From positions 1 through 19,930 of the forward strand of contig JBKQHM010000717.1 in NCBI GenBank assembly GCA_052148775.1: 19,930 bases of DNA, written 5' to 3'. Numbering within the stretch: position 1 is the first letter of the stretch; each line of letters opens with the position of its first letter. Shown here in pieces: positions 1-8,013 of the stretch. The notes beneath the pieces were generated by a model. The model was not told the origin of the DNA, made no database searches, and saw only the letters and a program-made list of their open reading frames with translations. A program made the position numbers and the translations under genes. Source of the stretch: CAVZRC01 sp052148775. Lineage in GTDB: Bacteria; Planctomycetota; Planctomycetia; Isosphaerales; Isosphaeraceae.

Positions 1-1
1 C

Positions 2-1324
2 GCCAACGTGGCGATCGCCAAGCTGACGATGGCCCGCGACCTGCCGAACTTCGACAACGCGGTGTTCGGCTTCGGGGCCGGGGTGTTCTTCTTCGGCTAT
101 TTCCTCCTGGAGATCCCCGGCACGCTCCTGGTCGAGAAGTGGAGCGCGCGGAAATGGATCTGCCGGATCATGGTCTCGTGGGGGATCATCGCGGCGCTGA
201 CGGCCTTCGTCCGGACGCCGTTCCAGTTCTACTCGGTGCGGTTCCTGCTGGGCCTGGCCGAGGCCGGGTTCTTCCCGGGGGTGATCGTCTACCTGACCCA
301 CTGGTTCCCCACCCGCGACCGTGGCCAGGCCCTCTCCTGGTTCTTCATCGCCACCCCGGTCGCGCAGTTCGTCAGCCCCAAGCTCTCGTACTTCCTGCTC
401 CGGATCGGCACCACGGAGTCCATCGGCGGCGTGACGATCCAGCACCCCGCGATCTGGGGCATGCAGGGCTGGCAGTGGATGTACATCGTCTGGGGCATCC
501 CCGCCGTGGTCCTCGGGTTCCTGGTCCTGTACAAGCTGCCCGACTGGCCCAAGGACGCCCCCTGGCTCGAAGCCGATGAGCGCGACGCCCTGGAACAGGA
601 GCTGGCTCGCGAGAAGAAGCAGCACAAGCAGGGGCACACCCACATGACCGTCCTCGGGGCGCTCGGCCATCCCAAGGTGCTGATGCTCGCCGCGGCCTAT
701 TTCTTCGTCGTCTCGACCAGCTACGGCGTCGAGATCTTCCTGCCCAGCATTCTGGAGAAGTGGTATCAATTGAACCTGAGCGACTTGACCTGGGCCGTGC
801 TCATCCCGCCGCTGGGGGGGCTGGCCGGCCAGATCCTGGTCGGCTGGAGTTCGGACCGCACCGGCGAACGTCGGCTGCACGGCTCGGTGCCGATCTACCT
901 GGGCGCCGCGGCGCTCGCGGGCACGCTGTTGATCCCCGCCTCGCTCTCCTTCAACATCCGCCTGGCCCTCGCCGTCCTGCTGTTCACCCTGGCGTTGACC
1001 GGCCTGAAGGCCTACATGCCGGCCTTCTGGGCGATGCCAAGCCTGATCCTCTCCGAGGCCGCCGCCGCTGGCAGCATCGGCTTGATCAACTCGGTGGGCA
1101 ACCTCGGCGGCTTCGTCGGCCCGTCCCTGCTCGGATTGGTCGAGAGCCTGACGGGCTCGTTCGTGTACGGCCTGATCTACCTCTGTTTCTCGATGGTCAT
1201 CTCGGCCACGATCATCCTCAGCCTGGGACTGGGCCACCGGCCCGGCAAGACACAGTCCGCCCCCAAATCTCAGGCCGTCCCACTCGCCGACGAAGAGGCC
1301 GACGCCATCATCGAGCCGGTCTGA
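2..1324 (+). CDS. MFS transporter, anion:cation symporter-like (5' end outside window)
   Basis: Inner-membrane secondary transporter of the major facilitator superfamily, probably for a small organic anion such as a sugar acid. The reading frame is open to the left edge and begins inside the first transmembrane helix (ANVAIAKLTM), so the true start lies upstream. The order matches the ACS family: helix 1 remnant, the FGFGAGVFFFGYFLLEIPG helix 2 block, the loop EKWSARKWICRIMVSWG, then RFLLGLAEAGFFPGVIVYLTHWFP. A central cytoplasmic loop rich in charged residues (about residues 190-215) separates the two six-helix halves. The C-terminus is a short hydrophilic tail. About 440 residues are visible, against a usual 430-460 for the family. 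The family call is firm. The substrate cannot be read from the sequence, and the neighbours give no catabolic context. Confidence 0.9.
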   Translation, partial: ANVAIAKLTMARDLPNFDNAVFGFGAGVFFFGYFLLEIPGTLLVEKWSARKWICRIMVSWGIIAALTAFVRTPFQFYSVRFLLGLAEAGFFPGVIVYLTHWFPTRDRGQALSWFFIATPVAQFVSPKLSYFLLRIGTTESIGGVTIQHPAIWGMQGWQWMYIVWGIPAVVLGFLVLYKLPDWPKDAPWLEADERDALEQELAREKKQHKQGHTHMTVLGALGHPKVLMLAAAYFFVVSTSYGVEIFLPSILEKWYQLNLSDLTWAVLIPPLGGLAGQILVGWSSDRTGERRLHGSVPIYLGAAALAGTLLIPASLSFNIRLALAVLLFTLALTGLKAYMPAFWAMPSLILSEAAAAGSIGLINSVGNLGGFVGPSLLGLVESLTGSFVYGLIYLCFSMVISATIILSLGLGHRPGKTQSAPKSQAVPLADEEADAIIEPV

Positions 1325-1606
1325 CTGGCGGGTACCGGCCGGAGTCGACGTGCCGCCCTCGCCGGGCTCGCCCGCTCACCGAATCACCAGATCAACTTCA
1401 CGGCCTTTTCACCGAACGAACGCGAGAATCCCACGCGCCGACCTATACAATAGTCGTCCCTGCCCGAAGGTCGTCTCGAGCGGCTATGCCCGAGGACGGC
1501 CGGCCGCGACGGCCACGGATGCCGCGCGGCGGGATCGTGCGAGGACCGACCCGGAACCGAACCGGGCCACCATGCGACGAACGAACCTGGAGCGAGAATC
1601 CCGATA

Positions 1607-2755
<1,149 letters not shown>

Positions 2756-2785
2756 GGCCGACCCCGGGGCCGCCCGATCCTTCGT

Positions 2786-2843
2786 GAGGGCGAGGCTCCT
2801 CCCGCGCCGATAGCAATTCGAGGCTCGGAGGAGTTTCGCCCTC
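2786..2843 (+). promoter_or_regulatory. 17-bp RNA hairpin between pilin-like gene and lipoprotein gene
   Basis: Arms 2786-2802 and 2827-2843 pair over 17 positions with no gap: 15 Watson-Crick pairs and two adjacent G-U pairs in RNA. The loop is 24 nt. It lies 31 bp after the DUF1559 stop and 44 bp before the next ATG. No T-run follows, so it is not a textbook intrinsic terminator. It could attenuate readthrough or stabilise the upstream mRNA 3' end. The pairing is seen directly; the role is inferred. Confidence 0.6.
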
Positions 2844-2887
2844 CCACAATCCTGAAAGTCGATCGAGACCAGAGAAAACATCCCGCG

Positions 2888-3373
2888 ATGCCATCATCCC
2901 GAATGACAATCCCGGCGGCCGTCGCAGCCGGCCTGTTGCTGTTGATCTCGCTGCCCGCCCTCGTCCCCGGATGCGGCCCGGCCGCGCCCGAGGTCGACAA
3001 GGCGGCCGCGTATTCGCCCGAGTCGCTCGCCCAGGAGCTGGCCTTCCGTTACAACGCGCTCAACCCCGAATCGAAGAAGTCCACCCGCAAGGCGACGCGC
3101 AAGTCCAGATTCGACAAGAGCATCGCCGATGTCGCGCGCGACGAGCAGATCGAGACGAAGGCCGGCGGCGAGGCGACCAAGAAGCGAACCGGGCCCCCGA
3201 ACATCGACGACCTGCTCGAAGACATCGGCTCCAAGATGGACAAGATCAAGGGCTCCTCGCGCGCCGAGACGAGCCTGAAGATGATCGAGGCGCTCTCGAA
3301 GGACAACTCGCTCAACGAGGCCGACAAGCAGCTCCTCTCGGAGAAGCTCAAGGAGCTGGGCCAGTCGTCGTGA
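2888..3373 (+). CDS. small predicted lipoprotein, charged helical
   Basis: A 161-aa protein of unknown function. An N-terminal hydrophobic segment (about residues 8-27) ends in LVPGC, giving a lipobox-like site with C29 as the probable lipidated residue. The rest is strongly charged (KKSTRKATRKSRFDK, then EDIGSKMDKIKG and ADKQLLSEKLKELG) and predicted by eye to be mostly alpha-helical. No catalytic motif is visible. It sits 132 bp after the DUF1559 gene on the same strand. The same pairing of a short lipoprotein with a DUF1559 gene occurs twice more in this window, although the protein sequences differ. That context suggests a role at the envelope with the pilin-like protein, which is inference. 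Confidence 0.7.
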   Translation: MPSSRMTIPAAVAAGLLLLISLPALVPGCGPAAPEVDKAAAYSPESLAQELAFRYNALNPESKKSTRKATRKSRFDKSIADVARDEQIETKAGGEATKKRTGPPNIDDLLEDIGSKMDKIKGSSRAETSLKMIEALSKDNSLNEADKQLLSEKLKELGQSS

Positions 3374-3421
3374 TGCCATCAGGGGTGAGATTCCCGCTTC
3401 TGACACCCCGATTGCTCCGGG

Positions 3422-4296
3422 ATGATGACGGACCGAACCGCGTCACCCGGAGCGTCTCCCATGTCTCGCCCGACCAAACTGCCCGCCTATGCCCCGACCT
3501 TGTCGGCCTATCACCGCGCGTTCGCCGATGAGCTGCGCGTGACGGTGGCCAGCCTGCCGATCCGCGAAGGGGACCGCGTCCTCGACCTGGCGTGCGGCGA
3601 CGGCGTCTATGCGCAATGGCTGGCCGAACGGGTCGGAGAATCCGGCACGGTGATGGCCGTCGACCTGTCGCCGGCCTTCCTGGAACTCGCGCAGCAAGGC
3701 ATGAACGACGAAGCCCTGGCCGATCGAATCGGTTTCACCAGGGCCGACTTGCAGCACCTGCCGATCCCCGACGACGCCTTCGACCTGGTCTGGTGCGCGC
3801 AGAGCCTGTACAGCCTGCCGGATCCGGTCGAAGCCCTCCGGCGCATGGAGCGGGCCGCGCGGCTGGAGGGCATCGTCGCGGTGCTGGAGAACGACGAGTT
3901 CCACCACGTCCTGCTCCTCTGGCCGGTCGAGGTCGAGCTGGCACTCCGCCGCGCCGAGCGGTCGCGTTGATCGAGCTCTCGGACAAGCCGCGGAAGTTCT
4001 ACGTCGGCCGACACCTCAGCCGCGTCTTCCGGGCCGCCGGGCTGGTCGACTGCCGGCACCGGACCTGGACCATCGACCGCCAGGCCCCCCTGGGTCCGGA
4101 CGACCGCGCCTTCTTCGAGGGCTACCTCGAGGACCTCCGCGAGAAGGCCGAGCCCCACCTGGAGCCGGAGGTCCGCGACGAATTCGCGCGGCTGGCCGAT
4201 CCCGATTCCGACGCCTATCTCCTCGACAGCCCGGATTTCACCGTCACCTGCCTCAACCACATCGCCTGGTGCGTCAAGCCGGGGAACCGCGAATAG
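3422..4296 (+). pseudogene. class I SAM-dependent methyltransferase, frameshifted
   Basis: The first 182 codons (3422-3970) encode the N-terminal part of a Rossmann-fold methyltransferase. Motif I is VLDLACGDG (residues 53-61), the acidic residue closing strand 2 is in MAVDLSP (D81), and ADLQHLPIPDDAFDLVWC (109-126) covers the next SAM-binding strand. The frame ends at a TGA at 3968. The expected C-terminal part continues in the next frame from about 3961 (VALIELSDKPRKFYVG) to the TAG at 4294, for about 111 more codons. Restoring one lost base between about 3955 and 3967 would give one protein of about 291 aa, a normal size for this family. This is either a real disabling deletion or a sequencing error. 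Alternative starts are 3425 and 3461. The substrate is unknown. Confidence 0.82.
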
Positions 4297-4316
4297 GGCA
4301 GGGCGCGGGGGTTAGA

Positions 4317-4464
4317 GCGCTTAACGATTGAATTGCCTACGGAATGACCCCGTCGAATCGATATGAGCCCGACGCGCCAGCGAGTGAATTCCGGCGGTGA
4401 TCATCGATTCACTCGCTAGCGTTTCGGGCTCGTATGAGCCGTCTGCAATCCAGGCGTTAAGCGC
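4317..4464. repeat. composite imperfect inverted repeat, about 148 bp, possibly mobile (MITE-like)
   Basis: Two nested pairs of inverted arms are visible. The outer arms, 4317-4336 and 4445-4464, match at 17 of 20 positions and carry GCGCTTAA/TTAAGCGC at the ends. The inner arms, centred on GAGCCCGACGCGCCAGCGAG and CTCGCTAGCGTTTCGGGCTC, match at 22 of 25 positions around a loop of about 17 nt. The material between inner and outer arms is of unequal length on the two sides. The element fills the gap between the broken methyltransferase and the Uma2 gene and has no reading frame of its own. It may be a miniature inverted-repeat element or a palindromic repeat family. No clear target-site duplication was identified. 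Confidence 0.6.
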
Positions 4465-4544
4465 CCTACACACGCACCTCGGCCGACGCGGGGACAGTCG
4501 TCGCGTCCGGCATGCCCGCATGTCGCGGGACCTCTCAGCCTGCG

Positions 4545-4573
4545 TTCACACGATCCGGCCCTTGTGTTAGGAT
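4545..4573 (+). promoter_or_regulatory. sigma70-type promoter for the Uma2 gene
   Basis: A -35 box TTCACA (4545-4550, five of six matches to TTGACA) and a -10 box TAGGAT (4568-4573, four of six to TATAAT) are separated by exactly 17 bp. The expected transcription start is about 45-50 bp before the ATG at 4628, which has a GTGAGG ribosome binding site ending at 4620. The hexamers are seen directly; activity is inferred. Confidence 0.5.
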
Positions 4574-4627
4574 CGAAGTCGATCCCATCGCGACCGTCGC
4601 CCGGCCGTGCGGAAGTGAGGTCATCCC

Positions 4628-5539
4628 ATGAGTACCGTGTCGAAGTCCAGGTCCCCGAGATCTCCGAAGGCAGGCTCCTTTCGCCTCGGCTATCGCTATG
4701 TGCGCGTCGTCGCCCCCGACGGCACCGAGACCTTCGATCAAGTGCCCCTGACCGAGGAAGACGTCCTGTTCCCGAAGATTGGGGATTTCATCGTGCAGCG
4801 AGAGGGTCACATCGACGACATGGTCTACCTGAGGGCAGTATTCCGGGCGCGACTGGCCGACAATCCGACGGCGGCGGTCGTCACCGATTCCGGGGTTAAC
4901 TGGAACCTGCCGGGGGTCCGCCCGCTCTGCCCCGATGCCGCGGTCTTCTTCGACTCGAAGGAAAAGTACAGTTGGGACATCTTCAACGTGGCGGCTTACG
5001 GGGCACGGCCGGCCCTGGTCGTGGAGATCACATCGCCGTCCACGCGGAAGAATGATCTGGGCCCCAAGGTCCACTATTATCATCGGGCCAAAGTGCCGGT
5101 CTACCTCATCGTCGACTCGCGAGGACGAGGCGAGAAACGGCGCATCGAATTGATCGCCTATCAGTACACGCCCGAAGAATACCAGCGGATCCAGCCCGAC
5201 GCGCAGGGCCGGATCTGGCTGGAGGCGGTGCGGTTATGGATCGGGGTCACGCGCGATGCACGGAGCGGCCTCATGCGACTGGCCTGCTACGAGCCCGAGA
5301 CTGGCGAGGAGATCGCGGATTATACGGCATTAGCCGAGGCCTATCAGCGGGCGCAGACGGAAGCCCTCGCCGCGAAACAGGAGTCTCGGAAGGCCAAGCG
5401 ACAACTCCAGGCCGAGACCAAGCGCGCCGAGGCCGAGACCAAGCGCGCCGAGGCCGAGGCGAAGGCCCGCGCCCAGGCCGAGGCCCGGATCCGCGAGCTG
5501 GAGGCCGAGCTGAAGCGAGCGCGCGGCCGAGGGAATTGA
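4628..5539 (+). CDS. Uma2 family (DUF820) PD-(D/E)XK-type protein with coiled-coil tail
   Basis: A 303-aa protein of the Uma2/DUF820 family, a restriction-endonuclease-like fold common in Planctomycetes and Cyanobacteria; its cellular role is not established. The nuclease-like core spans about residues 20-215. It contains the family acidic residue in PDAAVF (D103), the strand LVVEITSPSTRKND with E133, S135, S137 and D143, then K147 and Y150/Y151 in GPKVHYYHRAKVPVYLIVD. From about residue 231 the protein becomes a highly charged Ala/Glu/Lys/Arg coiled coil, including a perfect duplicated heptad. The start is fixed by GTGAGG seven bases before the ATG. It follows a good promoter and appears monocistronic. 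A domesticated-transposon or nuclease role is sometimes proposed for the family; catalytic activity is not shown here. Confidence 0.88.
   Translation: MSTVSKSRSPRSPKAGSFRLGYRYVRVVAPDGTETFDQVPLTEEDVLFPKIGDFIVQREGHIDDMVYLRAVFRARLADNPTAAVVTDSGVNWNLPGVRPLCPDAAVFFDSKEKYSWDIFNVAAYGARPALVVEITSPSTRKNDLGPKVHYYHRAKVPVYLIVDSRGRGEKRRIELIAYQYTPEEYQRIQPDAQGRIWLEAVRLWIGVTRDARSGLMRLACYEPETGEEIADYTALAEAYQRAQTEALAAKQESRKAKRQLQAETKRAEAETKRAEAEAKARAQAEARIRELEAELKRARGRGN
5411..5452 (+). repeat. perfect 21-bp tandem repeat encoding a coiled-coil heptad
   Basis: Two identical 21-bp units (5411-5431 and 5432-5452) each encode AETKRAE, exactly one coiled-coil heptad. A third, degenerate copy follows (AEAKARAQ). The unit length keeps frame and heptad register, so copy-number change by replication slippage would lengthen or shorten the coiled coil of the Uma2-family protein without disrupting it. 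Confidence 0.9.
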
Positions 5540-5662
5540 GCCGATCCGAACCGGCCGGAGCATCGGCGAAAGGCGGCCGATGATCGGGTATCATGGGGCG
5601 CGAAAGCCGCCGAGGGCAACCGCGGCCCGGCACCATCGAAGATCCATCCTCGAGGAGACTCC

Positions 5663-6397
5663 ATGATGACGACACTCCGATCGATCTGGCGGTCCGAACC
5701 GGCCGGGAAGTCCCCGACTCGCCGATGGACCGTCGCGGACATCGCCCTCTGCCTGCTCATCCCATCGCTCGGGTCCGGCCAGGCCGCGAAGGACCAGCCG
5801 GCCGCCGGACCCAGGAAGCTGGTGCTGTTCGACGGCAAGAGCCTCGACGGCTGGAAGAAGGCCGACTTGCCACGACCGGGAGAGGTCAAGGTCGAGGACG
5901 GCCGGATCCTCATGAAAGCCGGCGGCTCGATGACCGGCATCACGACCACGCGCCAGGACCTCCCCAGGGTCGATTACGAGCTGAGCTACGAGGCGATGCG
6001 GATCGAAGGCGCCGACTTCTTCGCGGCGGCGACGTTCCCGGTCGACCAGTCGTACATCACGCTGGTCAACGGCGGATGGGGCGGCAACGTGACCGGCCTC
6101 TCCAGCCTCAACGGCATGGACGCCTCGGAGAACGAGACCACGTGCACCATCAAGTACGAGGACAAGACCTGGTATCGCTTCCGCGTCCGCGTCACCGGCA
6201 AGGTGATCCGCTGCTGGGTCGACGACAAGGAGATCATCGCCGTGGATTACCAGGACCGTCGGGTCGGCACGCGTCTCGAGACGCGCGCGAACGAGCCGCT
6301 GGGCTTCGCCACCTGGCACACCGGCGGCGCCCTGCGCAAGATCGAGGTCCGCACGCTCACGCCCGACGAGATCGCAACCGCGAACAAGATCGAATGA
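5663..6397 (+). CDS. exported DUF1080 (3-keto-disaccharide hydrolase-type) protein
   Basis: A 244-aa protein of the DUF1080 family (PF06439), a concanavalin-like beta-sandwich often found in planctomycete polysaccharide and glycoside metabolism. The N-terminus has a basic stretch (residues 5-21) and a hydrophobic segment (about 23-39, VADIALCLLIPSLG) resembling a signal peptide, with likely cleavage near SGQA|AKD. The family hallmark LVLFDGKSLDGWKKAD follows at residues 53-68, then strands VKVEDGRILMK, YELSYEAMRI, WYRFRVRVTGKVIRCWVDDKE and LGFATWHTGG. A clear ribosome binding site GAGGAGA (5652-5658) precedes the ATG at 5663. The length suits a single-domain member. It probably binds or hydrolyses a carbohydrate outside the cytoplasm; the substrate is not readable. 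It ends 118 bp before the convergent DUF1559 A stop. Confidence 0.88.
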   Translation: MMTTLRSIWRSEPAGKSPTRRWTVADIALCLLIPSLGSGQAAKDQPAAGPRKLVLFDGKSLDGWKKADLPRPGEVKVEDGRILMKAGGSMTGITTTRQDLPRVDYELSYEAMRIEGADFFAAATFPVDQSYITLVNGGWGGNVTGLSSLNGMDASENETTCTIKYEDKTWYRFRVRVTGKVIRCWVDDKEIIAVDYQDRRVGTRLETRANEPLGFATWHTGGALRKIEVRTLTPDEIATANKIE

Positions 6398-6433
6398 CCG
6401 ATCACCGCGGGATCCATTCCGCATCGCCGTAGA

Positions 6434-6502
6434 ACGGAATTCATTCCGTTTCTCAAGGACGCCGAGCCGACTCGGCTCACGAACGAAACGGAATGAATCC
6501 GT
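6434..6502. terminator. double palindrome between convergent genes
   Basis: Arms 6434-6452 and 6485-6502 are reverse complements except for a one-base deletion in the right arm. Each arm is itself nearly palindromic around ACGGAAT/ATTCCGT. A third stem, GCCGAG (6461-6466) with CTCGGC (6471-6476), sits in the loop. The element lies between the DUF1080 stop (6397) and the DUF1559 A stop (6516), where a bidirectional terminator is expected. No T-run follows on either strand, so it may be Rho-assisted or a repetitive palindromic element. Confidence 0.5.
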
Positions 6503-6515
6503 AGCCCGGCCTCCC

Positions 6516-7559
6516 TCAATACGAGTCGGAGCTGACGACCTCGCCGCCGTTGCGGCTAGAGAGCTTCTGGTAGACGCCGTACTGCGTACCGGCCGTGAGG
6601 ACCAGGTAACCGTTGGTGTCGGCCGCACCAACGGGGAAGCCGGTCGCCGGGTTGAACGGCCAGCTGCTGATCGAGTCCTTGAGGAAGTGGACCGACCCGT
6701 CGGCAAACGCGAAGTTCGCGCCCCCGGGATGGAAGCTCGACGCCGCGCTGTCATACGAGCTGGAATACTCCTCGGAAACGTAGGGCACTTTGTTGAAGGG
6801 ATTCATCGGATAGAGCGTGGTGAAGATCGTATCCGTGGAAAGCGCGTCGCCCCACCAGCAGTAGCAGTTCTGGTCCGGCATCGGGAACTTGCCGTTCGCC
6901 CGCTCGCTGAACATGATCGTGTTGCTCGTCCCGTCGGTGATGCTCGAGATCGGCAGTGCTTGGTTGAAGATGAACATCCCGACCAGCGCATTGGCCCGCG
7001 CCGTGATGTTCGGGTCGTTGGCGGTCGTCAAGCTCCAGTAGAACTCGATCTCCGGCCAGTACGTGCCGGAGCAGCCGGCGTAGCTGCTGAACTTGGCCGT
7101 CCAGTTGGTGATGCCTTCATAACTGCCGAAGACGAAGGTCCGGCCGATCCCTCCATCGCTCGGGCACCAGAGGGCCGATAAGCCGGTGAGATAGACCGAC
7201 TGGTTCGCCGCATTCTGGATGTTGATGCTGAAGTTCACGGCATTGTACAGGGGCTGCTGCTCGAGTTGCCCCAGCATCGAGACGAAGACACTCTGCGATT
7301 CGAAGTAGACCCCGTAGTAGGGGTCGAACTGGATCGGGCAGCCGATCGGGAAGGTCGTATACGCGCTCAGATAGTTCTGCGCCGCGAGGCCGAGCTGCTT
7401 GAGATTGTTGGTGCACTGCGCGCGTCGTGCCGCCTCTCTCGCCGCCTGCACGGCGGGCAACAGCAGCGCGATCAGCACGGCGATGATCGCGATCACGACC
7501 AGCAGCTCGATCAGGGTGAAGCCTCGGCGTCCGAGGGTCCGACGTGGAGTAGGTGACAT
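6516..7559 (-). CDS. DUF1559 prepilin-like protein A (cassette A)
   Basis: A 347-aa DUF1559 protein with a prepilin-type N-terminus: cleavage site LGRRG|FTLIE after G13, conserved Glu E18, a long hydrophobic helix, then AREAARRAQCTNNLKQLG. The C-terminal H-X9-DG motif is at H277 to D287-G288. The ATG at 7559 was chosen because AAGGA lies about ten bases upstream and because paralogue B has the same start context and the same length. A frame extending 28 codons further has no family support. It is the last gene of cassette A, 141 bp after lipoprotein A, and ends before the double palindrome. It is very similar throughout to DUF1559 B (11509-12552), including the tail GTQYGVYQ and the C-terminal SSD-x-Y ending. 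Confidence 0.93.
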   Translation of the reverse strand: MSPTPRRTLGRRGFTLIELLVVIAIIAVLIALLLPAVQAAREAARRAQCTNNLKQLGLAAQNYLSAYTTFPIGCPIQFDPYYGVYFESQSVFVSMLGQLEQQPLYNAVNFSINIQNAANQSVYLTGLSALWCPSDGGIGRTFVFGSYEGITNWTAKFSSYAGCSGTYWPEIEFYWSLTTANDPNITARANALVGMFIFNQALPISSITDGTSNTIMFSERANGKFPMPDQNCYCWWGDALSTDTIFTTLYPMNPFNKVPYVSEEYSSSYDSAASSFHPGGANFAFADGSVHFLKDSISSWPFNPATGFPVGAADTNGYLVLTAGTQYGVYQKLSSRNGGEVVSSDSY

Positions 7560-7700
7560 GAAGTCTGGTCCTTTCTGATCTGAGGAATTCGCGGGAACAT
7601 GGTTACAGACTGATCCGAAGGGATATGACCACCGAATCTTCATAATATCGATCGACCGGCGCCAGCAACCGGGACTGCGCCGAGCCTTCCCGAGTCACGA

Positions 7701-7895
7701 TCAGGGGGCCTTCTTCTTACCGGAGTCGCGGATCTCTTCCGCCTTCTTCTCGAGCCCCTCCGCCTTCTGACGCCGCTTCCCCCCGCTTTCCGTGACAACG
7801 GCATCTCCGCCGCAGCCGAGACAGGCCATCGGCGCGATCAGCAGCGACAGGGCGAAGGAGCGTCGATTCACAGGCCGCATCGGCCAACGGATCAT
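7701..7895 (-). CDS. small predicted lipoprotein A (cassette A)
   Basis: A 64-aa protein of unknown function. Residues 10-24 form a signal-like region (NRRSFALSLLIAPMA), followed by CLGCGGD with C25 or C28 as the likely lipidated residue; neither fits the strict lipobox consensus. The remainder is a short charged tail ending SGKKKAP. The ATG at 7895 is supported by GGAGG eight bases upstream and by the paralogue at 12886, which shares the same leader GACAATGAT. A longer frame reaching 8012 is not conserved in the paralogue. It lies 118 bp after the kinase A stop and 141 bp before DUF1559 A, probably in one transcript with them. The conserved position in both cassettes argues that it is a real gene. 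Confidence 0.8.
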   Translation of the reverse strand: MIRWPMRPVNRRSFALSLLIAPMACLGCGGDAVVTESGGKRRQKAEGLEKKAEEIRDSGKKKAP

Positions 7896-8013
7896 TGTCG
7901 AATCCTCCAGGTTCTGGGTTCGCGGCCCTCGGCGGCCACGCCCCTCGGGAACGTTCTCGAAATGCCCTTTCGAATTCTCAACGTGAAATCCTAACATACT
8001 TGGCCTGGTCATG

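Noticed and set aside
5591..6754. 387-codon minus-strand frame opposite the DUF1080 gene
   Set aside because: It spans two convergent genes and an intergenic palindrome, with no domain of its own.
7560..7643. 28-residue N-terminal extension of DUF1559 A
   Set aside because: It would place a long polar leader before the prepilin site; the shorter start has a ribosome site conserved in copy B.
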